Assembly: GCA_932294295.1 (NCBI GenBank)
Contig: OW028573.1
Span: 54,687,829-54,751,828, forward strand
Source of the DNA: Alitta virens
Taxonomy: Eukaryota; Annelida; Polychaeta; Phyllodocida; Nereididae
Direction: 5' to 3'
Length of the DNA: 64,000 bases
Position numbers and translations under genes: made by a program. Numbering within the stretch: position 1 is the stretch's first letter; each line of letters begins with the position of its first letter. Positions 21,612 through 34,059 of the stretch are shown in pieces. The notes below the pieces were generated by a model. The model saw nothing but the letters and a program-made list of their open reading frames with translations, was not told where the DNA came from and ran no database searches.

Positions 21612-23108
21612 CATCAGTCCAGCGCAACAGCCTTCCCAACTTAACACCAGAATAGAACGTTACCAAGAAACAAAGGAAGGACGTCACAGACGATTAGTCA
21701 GTGGTTGATCGTTTAAAGAACGCGAAAATAACCCCCCAATAAATGCTTGTCAGCTATATTCAGAAAACGCACAGAACCATCAGTCCAGCGCAACAGCCTT
21801 CCCAACTTAACACCAGAATAGAACGTTACCAAGAAACAAAGGAAGGACGTCACAGACGATTAGTCAGTGGTTGATCGTTTAAAGAACGCGAAAATAACCC
21901 CCCAATAAATGCTTGTCAGCTATATTCAGAAAACGCACAGAACCATCAGTCCAGCGCAACAGCCTTCCCAACTTAACACCAGAATAGAACGTTACCAAGA
22001 AACAAAGGAAGGACGTCACAGACGATTAGTCAGTGGTTGATCGTTTAAAGAACGCGAAAATAACCCCCCAATAAATGCTTGTCAGCTATATTCAGAAAAC
22101 GCACAGAACCATCAGTCCAGCGCAACAGCCTTCCCAACTTAACACCAGAATAGAACGTTACCAAGAAACAAAGGAAGGACGTCACAGACGATTAGTCAGT
22201 GGTTGATCGTTTAAAGAACGCGAAAATAACCCCCCAATAAATGCTTGTCAGCTATATTCAGAAAACGCACAGAACCATCAGTCCAGCGCAACAGCCTTCT
22301 CAACTTAACACCAGAATAGAACGTTACCAAGAAACAAAGGAAGGACGTCACAGACGATTAGTCAGTGGTTGATCGTTTAAAGAACGCGAAAATAACCCCC
22401 CAATAAATGCTTGTCAGCTATATTCAGAAAACGCACAGAACCATCAGTCCAGCGCAACAGCCTTCCCAACTTAACACCAGAATAGAACGTTACCAAGAAA
22501 CAAAGGAAGGACGTCACAGACGATTAGTCAGTGGTTGATCGTTTAAAGAACGCGAAAATAACCCCCCAATAAATGCTTGTCAGCTATATTCAGAAAACGC
22601 ACAGAACCATCAGTCCAGCGCAACAGCCTTCCCAACTTAACACCAGAATAGAACGTTACCAAGAAACAAAGGAAGGACGTCACAGACGATTAGTCAGTGG
22701 TTGATCGTTTAAAGAACGCGAAAATAACCCCCCAATAAATGCTTGTCAGCTATATTCAGAAAACGCACAGAACCATCAGTCCAGCGCAACAGCCTTCCCA
22801 ACTTAACACCAGAATAGAACGTTACCAAGAAACAAAGGAAGGACGTCACAGACGATTAGTCAGTGGTTGATCGTTTAAAGAACGCGAAAATAACCCCCCA
22901 ATAAATGCTTGTCAGCTATATTCAGAAAACGCACAGAACCATCAGTCCAGCGCAACAGCCTTCCCAACTTAACACCAGAATAGAACGTTACCAAGAAACA
23001 AAGGAAGGACGTCACAGACGATTAGTCAGTGGTTGATCGTTCGAAGAACGCGAAAATAACCCCCCAATAAATGCTTGTCAGCTATATTCAGAAAACGCAC
23101 AGAACCAG
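21612..23108. repeat. 166-bp satellite, nine near-identical copies
   Basis: Units starting CAGTCCAGCGCAACAGCC recur at 21615, 21781, 21947, 22113, 22279, 22445, 22611, 22777 and 22943, exactly 166 bp apart. Only two differences were seen by eye: CTTCTCAAC in copy 5 and CGTTCGAAGAACG in copy 9. Each unit has an AATAAA word and stops in all frames over two units, so it is noncoding. Such uniformity means recent amplification or homogenisation, or possibly an assembly effect on copy number. Confidence 0.98.
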
Positions 23109-24382
23109 TCATCTTGTTCTATCTTATCGACAAAAAAAAAATACATTTATTTTGAAGCTAAGAATTATATATATGATCCATAGATATCTAGGCTTCACGA
23201 TTCACGATGTAAAATTTAGCTTAGAGCACGGATTTCTTAAAGTGCTTACTGAATTCAACATTTCAACAATCCACACAGAGAAACATAAAAATGTTGCCAG
23301 ACGTTGGATGAATCACTCCTCTTTGCTGCAGATGGAAGATACATGTTATGGTACTAAAGACAATACATTGTTGTAATGCGAAATGATAGTCACGCCATAC
23401 TTTGCAAAACATGCTTATGCTTCAGGACAAGTTTGAATAAGCAATTCTTCTTAAAAGTTTGCAGTTTATTCATTATGACTAATGGCATGCATATCTAACG
23501 CCGACTAACTTACAGTAAGTTTCATAAAATATGGTTGACTCCAGACAGCTGAAGCTAAAGCCAGCTGCTATTGTCTACTCCTAACTTATAGTTGGCTTAG
23601 CCCAACAAATTGGGCAAAATCTACAATTCAAATTTTTGCACCTTGGTAAATGTATGAAACTTATCTGATATGGTGCTGCAAGTACTTAAGATCTGACTTA
23701 TGAATAGCCAGCTGTATGTATAGCCAGGCAGTTCTGGACAGTGGCAGGTAGAACCATACACAGCAGAAGTTGTCCAGCTTTGCCTAGCCGTTTTTAACTA
23801 AACTGACTGTATTTGATTAATTAAGCAGGGTATGCTGGTACATCAGATGGCTATGGGGTCAGTCTTCCTGCGAATTTGTATAGTCAAAAGTGGCAAGAAT
23901 CAAGTTAAAATGTCTGCTGAGTTAGCTGTTTTGACAAACTTATGTTCAAAGAGATTTTTCAGTGTATACTTTCCATTTCCATGTTGATTTGGGCATAAGC
24001 TAGACCGAAACATTGCTGTCATTTGCAAGCACGCCGATATCTGGTCGTGAGGCAGTTTGTCGGACTAGCCATAAGCTACAATTCAAACTCCTGCACGAAT
24101 GTCACTTAACTCATAATTATACACAATATTATATACAATCTATGCCACTGGTATAAATGTGCAGGTCTATATGCTTGCTGGTACAACGTAAATTCCTAGC
24201 AATAGTATACAGTATTACTCTTGTTTTATGTTCACCCTGCTAAATATAAAACAATCTATGTATAGCTGTCAGCTGACCTCTATAACAAAAATACTCCACC
24301 ATGCTTAATATTTGTAAATAAGGTATATCACAGGTAATTCATGGAAAGTATAGCAACAGTGTAGATATTAGGTATCTGCTGC
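23109..24382. other. Intergenic, with one repeat end
   Basis: From 23512 the sequence ACAGTAAGTTTCATAAAATA TGGTTGACTCCAGACAGCT matches, in inverse, the right end of the composite element near 53185-53231; the other end of this copy was not found. A 101-codon frame starting in the satellite (23071-23376) shows no recognisable protein. Confidence 0.5.
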
Positions 24383-24764
24383 TGCACTGTGTGCTGTCAC
24401 ATAACAGCCCAGCGACCTAATTATGGACATTCTTTACTAGTTTACCTAGTTAAACAAAATCATTGGTTAAACTAAGTAGCCGATAGGCTGAGTATAGACT
24501 TATGAAATATTCTCTTAAAAATACATTTGGATTCATATTTGTTGAGTTTAGGCAATTCTTCTGAATTGCCTGCTTGTCAGAACAAGAATTGCGTAAATGC
24601 AGCACATGTACATCTACTTATTCTGTAATTTCATTGTTGGACCTTTAATACCATAAGCCAGCCTATAGACTATAACATAAATTGATTATTTTACTTTAGA
24701 TGAGTAAACGAGCAAAACATGTACATAATTAGGTCGCTGGGCTGTGAGGTGACGACACAGTGCA
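24383..24764. mobile_element. MITE with about 45-bp terminal inverted repeats
   Basis: The left end TGCACTGTGTGCTGTCAC through CAGCCCAGCGACCTAATTAT is mirrored at 24718-24764. Inside is a perfect hairpin GGCAATTC-TTCT-GAATTGCC (about 24552-24571). A second copy of the left half lies at 63783-64000. No coding capacity. Confidence 0.8.
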
Positions 24765-25639
24765 TGTACCAAGGTTTGCTTTGTAGCAGCTTCAGGTAGA
24801 AGTTCTTAGCCATGGATAGCTAAACTTGAACTTTCTTTATGAGTTGTACTGTTCATAAAACCTAGGCTACTAACTACATAAATGAATTCCACAATGGTAG
24901 AGTTTGTTGTAGTAGCAGTAGTAGTTTTAAGTTGAGGTAAATTTGGTGAGTGCAAAACATTTCGACAGACACATACATTGAAAGTTTCGAAGATATTGCT
25001 CAACATGGAGTAACAGATTTCACCTTTTACAGATGTCAAAAGGTGAAATTGAGAAGTAGAAAAAATTCCCAAACAGTTTGCAACAATTGGAGGAAATTTA
25101 TATAAACGGCTAGAGTTGTATATAGGTGCATACAATCCACCTCCAGCCTGATGCTGAGGACAATTTCAGGCCATCCATCAATGTCACTCTGGAGGCCTAT
25201 ACAACAACTGCATCTGTCAGACTTACTCAAATCTCTAGAATCACACATGAGGCGGAATAGATGCTGTATGCAATTCAAACACCCATCCTACTTCAAGGTC
25301 ATATGGATCTGGGCAGCCCTTCCTCCTCATTTTGATGTTAATTGTGGCCCGGAGCAAAGGGTTGATGTCGGTTTGGACAGGGCAATTTCCGGACTGCCAA
25401 AAACTCCTTGATGAGAATCGCACGAATTTCCCTTTTTAGATTCAAAATGGGCAACGCTCCCAAGATTAGGACTTTAAATTGGACCCAACTTTCTTAAAAG
25501 GGCACCCACACATTTATATTACTAAAAGAAAAAGCTGACAGAAATGGTGTAATTACCAACTTTAATGAGAAAAAGACTATTCATGTTAGAGGAGAGTACT
25601 TGCCAGAGGTAAGACACAATATGTGTTATGAGAGATAAG
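24765..25639. other. No feature recognised
   Basis: Several overlapping short frames on both strands near 25036-25423, without domain or convincing splice structure. Confidence 0.45.
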
Positions 25640-25918
25640 TGGGAGTGGTTAACAGAGACATATGTAACGAACTATGTGTAGCATCCCAGGCCCGGGAACA
25701 CTTCATGAGCAACATCCCAGCTGGATGTCGTTCGGATGAGATGTTAAATTGGCGGTCCCCTGTACTCAGAGCCTATGCTGAGGCAAGTAAAATATCCCGC
25801 CAATGGGGTAAATGTGTAACATAGGTGGTAAATTTGTAACATGGGTGGACTCCTTCTCTCTCTCACCTGATCAATTAACCCTCAATAGTGGCAACAACTT
25901 GCCATAGAGGGCTGCATT
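25640..25918 (+). mobile_element. SINE family 2, decayed copy
   Basis: Shares with 38968-39260 and 46861-47095 the body words CCAGCTGGAT, GTTAAATTGG, TATGCTGAGGCAAGTAAAA and GTAAATGTGTAACAT. The tRNA-like head is degraded. The 3' part (CTTGCCATAGAGGGCTGC) is shared with the 46.9-kb copy. Confidence 0.75.
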
Positions 25919-27227
25919 TTCCATATCTATCTATCAATATCTACCTATACATACATGCAAAGATTCGGTGTTCTTTTTGTTGGAACTGCAAGTTATTCAC
26001 ACCTGTTGATGTCCTTAAGTTTATTGATCCACAATTTTATGAATGCTGTCACCTTCAGATGCAAATGGTGCATTTACATATGTAAGCCTTCACAAATTCA
26101 ACGGTTCTTTGGTCCTTATTTCGCCTATACTTTGGCACATACCTCAGTTTGTGTCTGTCCCCTCACAGATTTGATATAATGGATAAAATTACAAATATTT
26201 CAAACATGACGATTTTGTTGCTAAAACTATACAATTGCCTGACCTTATTGTCTCAAAGAGTGAGCAAAAAAAGCGATAGAAACTTTTGGAGAAAATGTTA
26301 CTGTTCTTAATGACGTTGTGGTCTTCATAGTGAGAAACAATACAATAGCAAGAACAAACTTGGTAGGAGGGGGAAGGGGGGGGGGGCTTAATAGTGAGGC
26401 TACCTTACTATTTTCTAAAACTTCATCAAAGGATTGAAAAGCACATTATTTGATTAAGGTAATGTGTGTAAGCTAGTGAACCTATCAGGCATTAATTAAA
26501 AAAATAATGATACATTGAAAGAAATCAAGTCCAAAACATTGGAAATACAATGGAAATGGCATCATCACCTATTGCTCAGTATTGTGACATCATCATTTGG
26601 TTTGTTTACATATTGAATTTTGGATGACATGAAAAATGAAATACTACATAGTGAACCCAAAAAAGCTCTGGATGGTAGGTAATAAGTGTTAAGAAGACCA
26701 TGAAGTGATTGCAATAGGTTTTGGCTACAGTGACTGTCATGTTGAGTCTTTACTGCTAGTTCGCCGTGCACATTTTTGTTCATCAATGAAGTTTTTTTTC
26801 TGGAAGAATTTCCACCATATACACAACCAAAAATTATGTGCAACCCAAAATGCTACTATATGTGTGATTGAGCAGTCGACAGGTCTCTTATCTGGGAGAG
26901 CTGCTTTGCTCTGCCTGTGATGCCGTGTTAGACTGTCTGCTGCTGAAGCAGGGAGAAGTACAGCACTGAGCATCACCCAAGGATGCTACAAGCAGACTAC
27001 ATCTGTGTTGCTTCCCTTTGATGCCAGTTTATCACACTTTAAATCGCCTCCCTACAGTTAGTGTGGGGCTTCCCCATCACAACTGTCATATACGGCGAGT
27101 TCTGCTCTTGATTAACACACCTCAGCAAAGCCATAAAAGGGAAGGGTTACGGAGTAAATGGTTAGTTCTATGCTTCATATGAGGACACGTGGCTCAACAA
27201 TTGACATACGAAACCACCTGACCCTTA
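25919..27227. other. Intergenic; one dispersed repeat
   Basis: 26480-26600 is the inverse of 45625-45745 (shared words TCCAATGTTTTG, TTTCTTTCAAT, GATGATGTCA), an old dispersed repeat of about 130 bp. The rest holds a G run (26375-26387) and short frames only. Confidence 0.5.
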
Positions 27228-27353
27228 TCTCTGATATCAGAACACAGGCGCTAGCCGGAAAATTACACTAACAACCTAGTAGTTATTATAAGCCAAAGAG
27301 CAAGCAATGATAAAATTATTTTCCGGCTGGCGCCTGTGATCAGATGTGAGAAA
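27228..27353. mobile_element. Small palindromic MITE
   Basis: Terminal arms CACAGGCGCTAGCCGGAAAA and the inverse of CACAGGCGCCAGCCGGAAAA frame a loop of about 60 bp. No target duplication is clear. Confidence 0.7.
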
Positions 27354-27383
27354 CAGGACAGTACTTTGCTTTGTCATAACACG

Positions 27384-27473
27384 AACTCATTTGATACATT
27401 ATGATAATTAGCTAACTCATTTCATACATTATGATAATTAGCTAACTCATTTCATACATTATGATAATTAGCT
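27384..27473. repeat. 30-bp minisatellite, three copies
   Basis: Three units of AACTCATTTCATACATTATG plus ATAATTAGCT, one base different in the first. Confidence 0.95.
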
Positions 27474-27969
27474 TATATACTGCAAATGCAATTAACGGAT
27501 ATCTGTTGTTTGGCAAAATATGTCATCATGATAGTAAACACCGAGTAATGACGTGACGGTCAGCTTCCATTGATATGCCAAAATTGTTAATGACCAAAAA
27601 ATTAGTCTTGTCTAATATTAATAAACGCAGAGAATACCTCAAACATGCATGCCACACTGTGATTCATATCTTATTCACATCCAACAATAACACCCACAAC
27701 AGTTGTATGCTGTGCAATGGTGGTCCATTGACAACTAAGCACAGATGAGCTGACACAAAAGACCTGCAATTTTAGGCAAGGTAAAGGGAGCTTTTTAAGT
27801 ACTGGAAACCAAGGATTTCAGGCCCTGGGTATTTCAGTGGCCTCTTTAGTTCAAGATGCACCTAGTTGCTTCATGGAGTATCTTATTGGAAAGTGGTTTG
27901 CTTAAGTGTCATTTATATATTTTATCTGTCAGCTTCTGTCCTAGTGAACAAGGCAAACTACTGTATACC

Positions 27970-28113
27970 TACATGGCCAATTGTGCCAGGTGCGTTTTCC
28001 ATGCGTTTGGATAAACGCATGGTTTTTGCCTCATTGTAATTAGCTAAAAACCATGCGTTTTCCACGCGTTTATCCTTCTCATGGAAAACGCACGTGGCAC
28101 ATTTGGCCATGTA
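27970..28113. repeat. 144-bp near-perfect hairpin
   Basis: Arms start TACATGGCC and end GGCCATGTA; about 60 bp per arm pair, including GTGCGTTTTCCATG and ATAAACGCRTGG, with a short AT-rich loop near 28035-28050. It is either a palindromic MITE or, if transcribed, a pre-miRNA-like stem. Confidence 0.8.
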
Positions 28114-28799
28114 CTATTCATATCAGCTCTGTATCATACAATCTGCATACTGCAATATTAAACTTAATATTGTGGTTTTTGTTTCTACAATCGTGCATCA
28201 TCAGATTAATTAGTTTCCATGATTATGTCTAGTAAAGTTGTCTGAAAGCAGCTACAATTACTTTTGTGGTTTGCAAACTTCCGCGAAGTTAAAACACACA
28301 GTGCAAGTAAACAAGTCAGATTTCAATCGAACAAATTCGAAAGTTAATTTTGATGATTTCATGAAATAACATTTCATATTATGACAAAGTATCATCTATT
28401 TTCATTCCAGCAAATATTAATGTTTAAATGCTCTCTTAATTACCTTCTAATCAGTTTCTATGTGGAGATGAAAATGCTGATCCTTTTCAACCTTATCTGG
28501 AAAGCAATCATTCCTAAGCTTTCAATTAATCAACCACTATTAATTCTCTTGCAGAAGAAAGTAAATTACATTTTGGTTCAATTTGGTATGCACATTCATT
28601 TCCTCTACCAAAATGCATCCATTATCTACTTAACTAAAAAAGAAAAATTGAGGGTCTTCAATATGATTCTGGGGTTCATAAGCACATTTGGTGATCAGAT
28701 AAATTGTTTGATTCTTGCAGTGGGAACACCATAGCTGGAGAGAAATTCTTTTCTCCAACTGCTGAATTAGTTTCAGTTCAAAAGTGGAGATATCTCACC

Positions 28800-28890
28800 T
28801 CCACCGGGATTTGAACCTAGGACCCTTCGTGTATGGCACCTATTCGCCAGCACTCTAGGCGAACATGCTACCAACTGTGTGTGATTTCAC
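28800..28890 (-). mobile_element. tRNA-like SINE head
   Basis: Minus strand: A-box-like CAGTTGGTAGCATG and B box GGTTCAAATCC at tRNA spacing. The body was not matched to the other SINEs. It does not fold into a complete tRNA by eye. Confidence 0.5.
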
Positions 28891-29609
28891 ACCAACCTCC
28901 AGTACCCCACGAGGGTTTTTTTTGCTAACATAATATAGATAATAATATTATTATTATAAATATTGCGTAATAGTTTACCATAGCACACATCCACTGGTCA
29001 ATGTTCACGATAACCCCAGTCAACATGGACCAGCAACCCAGAAAAAGATTTATCTTTAGCTACATTTAGTGATATAATGCACTGAAAACGGTATGCGTTT
29101 ACCAACAACATAGTTTCGTCTAAAACACAATGATCTTAATGTAAATTATGTATGGGTTCGGGGATGTAGCTTAGAGCTGTATTCTGTTTGAAGTTCTAGT
29201 AACGTTGGCTTCTTTGGTATTTAAAAAAAAAAAGGTAAACTACATTTGTGCACGGAAGAACATTGCTACCAGGCTGTGAGCAATATTACTTGGTACTTCT
29301 TCCATATTTAAATGTTGCCATGGGAACAACATAAATATAGAGCGTGTAGTGCACTAGTGTCACATTGGGCAACTTCAAAGGAGTAGTTTCATTCACATAA
29401 CGTTACATAATTATATAATTATTTCAGGTTCACTTTTAGATTTTGCACTGAATGTGACAATTTGAGATGTAAACAACACTTCCAACCAAAAAAAGCATTT
29501 TGTTGTAAATATTGTCTCCATGCTACATATGTACTTGGTTTGAAGCTAATTAGTTAGCTTATTTGACCAGCTGTTAGAGGCAAACGTAATAATGAGATGA
29601 TAAGGATTT
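28891..29609. other. No gene; one isolated X-box-like palindrome
   Basis: AT-rich. GTTGCCATGGGAAC at 29314-29327 is of the type found in the arrays at 30.3 and 57 kb. Confidence 0.5.
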
Positions 29610-29760
29610 TTTTTTTACACATTTGCCCCATGTGTGGGGTATGTTACTTGCCTCAGCATAGACACCAGGTACAAGGTATCTCTGATTGACATGAAAGTGG
29701 GATGTAGCTCATTGGCCGGGATTCGAACCTGGGACCTTCATCAGAGCTGGCCAATATGGA
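29610..29760 (-). mobile_element. SINE family 2 fragment
   Basis: Minus strand: B box GGTTCGAATCC, then TATGCTGAGGCAAGTAACA and GGGGCAAATGTGTAA, the body of the 38.97-kb SINE, ending in an A run. Confidence 0.75.
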
Positions 29761-30269
29761 ATTGATGGACGACAATACATTTCAATCATTCTAGTTTTAG
29801 TATTTAAAAGCAGAATTAGAAACATCATATCCAAGTAAGATAATAAAAAGTTTACAATTATTTATTTCATGCTGCGAAACTTACGCTACTAGAACTATCT
29901 CACGACCAGTCTACCTCCTGAGCATTCTTTGTCAAATTACTCTCAAAGGCTCTTGCTATATATGTACAAAGGAAAAGAAAAGAAATAAAGAGGAAATGAA
30001 GATCGAGGAATAAAAGTGCACATGGTCTTCTGGAACTAATTAGTCTACTCTTGGTACTATCTGCATCTGCTCTACATTTTATCATATAACATATTTACAA
30101 GACATTAGACATCCTAAGCACGCAAAATTCAACCCAGTAGTAGATTAATTACTTATGAAATATCTGAGTGAGATAAAAAAGGAGTACAAAGCAACTGATT
30201 TGAAAGAGCAAAAACACTAATATAGGAGCAGCTAGGTCGGTGGTGTAATGGAATCAGTTTGAAATATTT

Positions 30270-31290
30270 TAGGGAAATTCCAGCCTGCTGGGAACCTTCA
30301 AAATCTGGGTTAAAAAGGTGCATTCTGCTTTTGTAGATACTACCAAATTCACAACCATTTCTTTAATAACTTTATTAATACAATGTGGATATCTTTCATT
30401 TTTACAGGATGAAACAATTACCATATGCCACAGGCAAGCACATTTTTTCACTTCACTGTTTTCCTTGTTGCTATGGTAACCAACATGTTGGATATTGCCA
30501 ATTTTAAGCAAATAGACTTCGAAAAGTTAATTATGCTGCAAAATCTACATAGAAAAGTTGAGCTATTTCCCTACAGGATACAATTAGAACCCATACCATT
30601 TTTAATTTTACCAATTTATGAGGTTACATGTGATTCATTGGTTGATATGGTAACAGGGTATGGTTACTGTTGAAATTTTATCAGTAACAGGAAAAAGCTG
30701 AATTTTTCCAATATTAACAAATGTCTTATGTTAATCAGCTTCAAATATCATGTACTATCTGTCACAAATAGATAATTTCTATAAATTAAGGAGATTACAA
30801 TAATCACCGTTGCCATGGAAACAGAATCAAATTGGCCTTTTTGGTTACCTGTGTATGTTGGAAGGTAATACCAATGTGCTCTATTTTAATTGCAGGAAAT
30901 AAGAGATTTTCACATATGAAAAATAACTGTAAATGTTGAAGTACACATGTACTTGAAATGGTAATCTCAAGTGGTTGTCATGGAAACAGGGTACTGATAC
31001 CTCTTATTAAACTCATGCAATGTTAATGCTATTGCTCGGCAATTATTTTCTACAGACATGCCAATGTGGATATCCTTCATTTTTACAGGATGAAACAGTC
31101 ATCCATATGCCTTCCAAAGGCAAGCCAACATTTTTTTATTTACAAATCTGCCATCCTTTGTTGATCAGTTTTAAGTATTAGATACTATCTATCACTGACA
31201 GATAATTTCTAGAAATTAACGAGATTTCAACCAATGTCTGTTGCCATGGAAACCGAATTAATTGAGACCTATTTTCATTGTTGCATTTAA
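30270..31290. repeat. Diverged repeat array with X-box-like palindromes about 170 bp apart
   Basis: Near-palindromes of the form GTTgCCATGGaAAC start at 30467, 30641, 30809, 30974 and 31240 (spacings 174, 168, 165, 266). Other words recur too: GGATATCTTTCATTTTTACA near 30388 and 31070, and ATAGATAATTTCTA/ACAGATAATTTCTA near 30768 and 31198. Motif and spacing match the 56.9-61.4 kb array. Confidence 0.8.
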
Positions 31291-32374
31291 TAGATTATTA
31301 AGTCAATATTAATGCACATTTTCATTGTTGTTGACACAAGACAAGGCACGGAGAGCGTTTTTGATGTGTTTTGTTTTTTAAATAAAAGAGTTGGCTTCGT
31401 TTCAGCCCAAAGTCAAAGAACCAGCCGACAGAAAAGATCCAAGTCTTTGTGAGAATTATATTCGTATATACCTAATGCAGTCACACACAGTGGGGGAGTA
31501 AGGAATTCAGCATCATAAATGATTTTATATTAACCACTAGAATAGATTTCGACAGGTTTCTGTGTCAAGATAAGCAGAACAACGTCAGATTCGGCGATAA
31601 TTAAAGAACTACTTTATTCGCCATTGCGTTGAAATCAATCAATGGACCTACTTTCGTCGCCTATAGAGCACCTAGTCTGTAATGCAGTAGTGGTCAAAAT
31701 TTGATGTAAAAATTCACTCTTGCATCCAGAGTTTCATATTCCTTATGACAGTCTCAAATTCAGGTCTTCGGGTAATTCTTAAAATTATGCCGATCAAGTA
31801 CACGATGATGTCAAAAATTAATACTGAATTTCATGTAATTTCCCAGCCAAATGACTTCAGATGAAATAAAAAGAAAGTAGCTCAGAACATTTCGTTAATC
31901 TTATTGTCAAACAAACTGCTGTATCATGCGAGAGGTTGTCCTAAAAAACTTAAAATTTGCAAAATGTACTCCAAATTTTGTTCCTTGAAATATAAAGCAT
32001 CTTACACTGGCACAAATATAGTTGTATAGTGTTGTTGGTTAGCTTTCACGAGTGGATGTCAAAGGCCAACCAAATAATATCTTGGCTGATTTTAAACAAA
32101 ACTTTGGATAGACACCAGCTAAACAATTATTTTTCTGAAACAGACAATCATTTCTAAGAGTGTGGGTCCATCATGAAGTTGCACAGAAATTATCTTTATA
32201 ATATCAAATACATAGGTCATGAAGTAATGGAAACATCATACTCTTCACTGAGTGAATCTGTAATGTAATTACCAATAGAAGTTACCACGGAACAGTTATG
32301 AAGCTCCCATCAGCCATTCACATTGTCATGATTGTATTTAATTGTATGTATTATTTTGACTCTGATCAAAAACG

Positions 32375-32404
32375 ACATTAAATAAAATTTTACTACTACT
32401 ACTA
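32375..32404 (+). mobile_element. LINE-like 3' end with (ACT)n tail
   Basis: ACGACATTAAATAAAATTTT followed by (ACT)n matches the 3' end of the LINE at 48.5 kb (CCGACTTGAAATAAAATTTT then (ACTT)n). A further tail of this type lies at 32640-32670 (ACTTACTT...). These are 5'-truncated insertions. Confidence 0.5.
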
Positions 32405-32919
32405 CCCGTACACCTTCCTTACTAATTTGATGCTTCAATAGTTGTAAATTTCGTATCAAGGGACCATTATATAAGCAAGCCTATGAAACTCACTAAAATT
32501 AAATGAATAATATAAAATGAAACTAAACGTCATCGCTTTCCAAGAAATAATAACTTCAGTGAAGACATCTGCTGTTTTAATCGACTAATAGCTTTTAGCT
32601 AGTGTTTCTTGTTAACCTGTATGTTGATTCAAAATACATTTTTACTTACTTTACTTACTTACTTACTTATACTGAGAATTACCTACAGGTGCACGACAGA
32701 AGTGATCATTTCTCGTTAATTAAATAACACATCTTCGATATGATTTTGACAGTATGTTTTAATACACCACAGCATCTGTATATTTCTTTTAAATGTATTT
32801 CTACCGTATCTCAGCCTTCTCAGGACAGACAAAGATTACAGCCCACTGACAGTAGTGGGTTTCATACCACTCGACACCTCTTCCAGCCAATCACAGGCCA
32901 GTATATGGCCTTGATAATA

Positions 32920-33430
32920 CCCATATTCCTTGTAATACCATTCAAGACCCTCCTCAGCCAATCAGAAGGCAGTATTTGCTGGTGACAATATCAGTTATCA
33001 GCTCATCCAGGCTGATGTTTTCCGCTTCAGTGATTACAAGGGAGTGATAACTATGTCAAACAAACGCTGAAGGATTTGTACCAACTAAGGCAAACAATAA
33101 ACTATCTTATTAGTAACAGTAAGGTTATTGAAAACAAAAGGCACTATTAAACAACATCACCACTATATGCAATCCTCAGCATAAGACCACCTCACAATTA
33201 AGACCACCTCACTATCTGGACCACTTCACTAGTGAGACACCTCACTATTAAGACCACTTCATTATCAATACCACATCTCTACCAGAAGAACACCTCGATT
33301 TAAGATTGCCTCACAATTTAGACCACTTCACTACTATAAAAACACCTCAATATAAGACCAACTCACAATTATGACCACTTCACTATTTAGACTACTTACT
33401 ATTATGACCACTTCATTATTAAAACCACAG
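32920..33430. repeat. Dispersed repeat with GACCACC minisatellite (copy 1)
   Basis: The unique part (32930-33150; CAGCCAATCAGAAGGCAGTA then TTTGCTGGTGACAATATCAG) and the following imperfect array of AAGACCACCTCACTATT units (about 16-18 bp) both match 55445-55990. Confidence 0.85.
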
Positions 33431-34059
33431 GGTTAAGTGCTGAATAGCTGACCCAAATTTATGCCCATATTTGGCATTCATGAAATATAAAAAGAATACA
33501 TTTTTTACCAAATTTTGTTCTACGACACAATAAGAAAAATATTTATATAGCGTGCTGGGGGTTTGGGGTGGTGCCGTTGATTGTTTGTGACGCCATTTAA
33601 ATATAATTTTTTTTTTTTTAAATAGTGATTTCTAGAAATCATGAATCAGAAATTTGTGGCTGTGTGTTTCAGTGGAATGGTAATTGGTAATATTTCTCAC
33701 GTGTCGTATATCTTCCAACGACAATAATTTGGAAAACAATGATGATGGGTATCATTGAGTCCAAGCACTGTCTTGTGACTGGCCAGAAAAGGTGTCAAAT
33801 TGTAAAGTTTTGTTTTGTCTGAAATCATAAATAAATGTCAGTATTTACCTTGTAAGCCATTCATCTCACTTCAGTTTTTTTTCCCTATGTAAGTAGTAGG
33901 AATCTAAATATTTGTAAAAAGTGAACAATAACATTCCATCAAACAAAAATATGCTGGAATTACTAATAACTACTTTGGAGCTCATTTCAAATTTGAAAAA
34001 AACTCTAAAAAAAAAACAACGCTCTTCGTGCCTTGTCTTGTGTCAACAACAATAAAAGC

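Larger units (their letters stand above)
31324..34053. mobile_element. 2.7-kb segment bounded by about 41-bp inverted repeats
   Basis: The left end ATTGTTGTTGACACAAGACA AGGCACGGAGAGCG is mirrored at 34013-34053 with one or two changes. Inside are two LINE-like 3' tails and a GACCACC minisatellite block. No transposase was seen. Either a large non-autonomous element with later insertions or two separate solo ends in opposite orientation. Confidence 0.55.

Noticed and set aside
21612..23108. CRISPR array
   Set aside because: The whole 166-bp unit repeats without variable spacers, in a eukaryotic context.
23071..23376. 101-codon frame starting in the last satellite unit
   Set aside because: It begins in satellite DNA and runs into AT-rich sequence with no recognisable motif.
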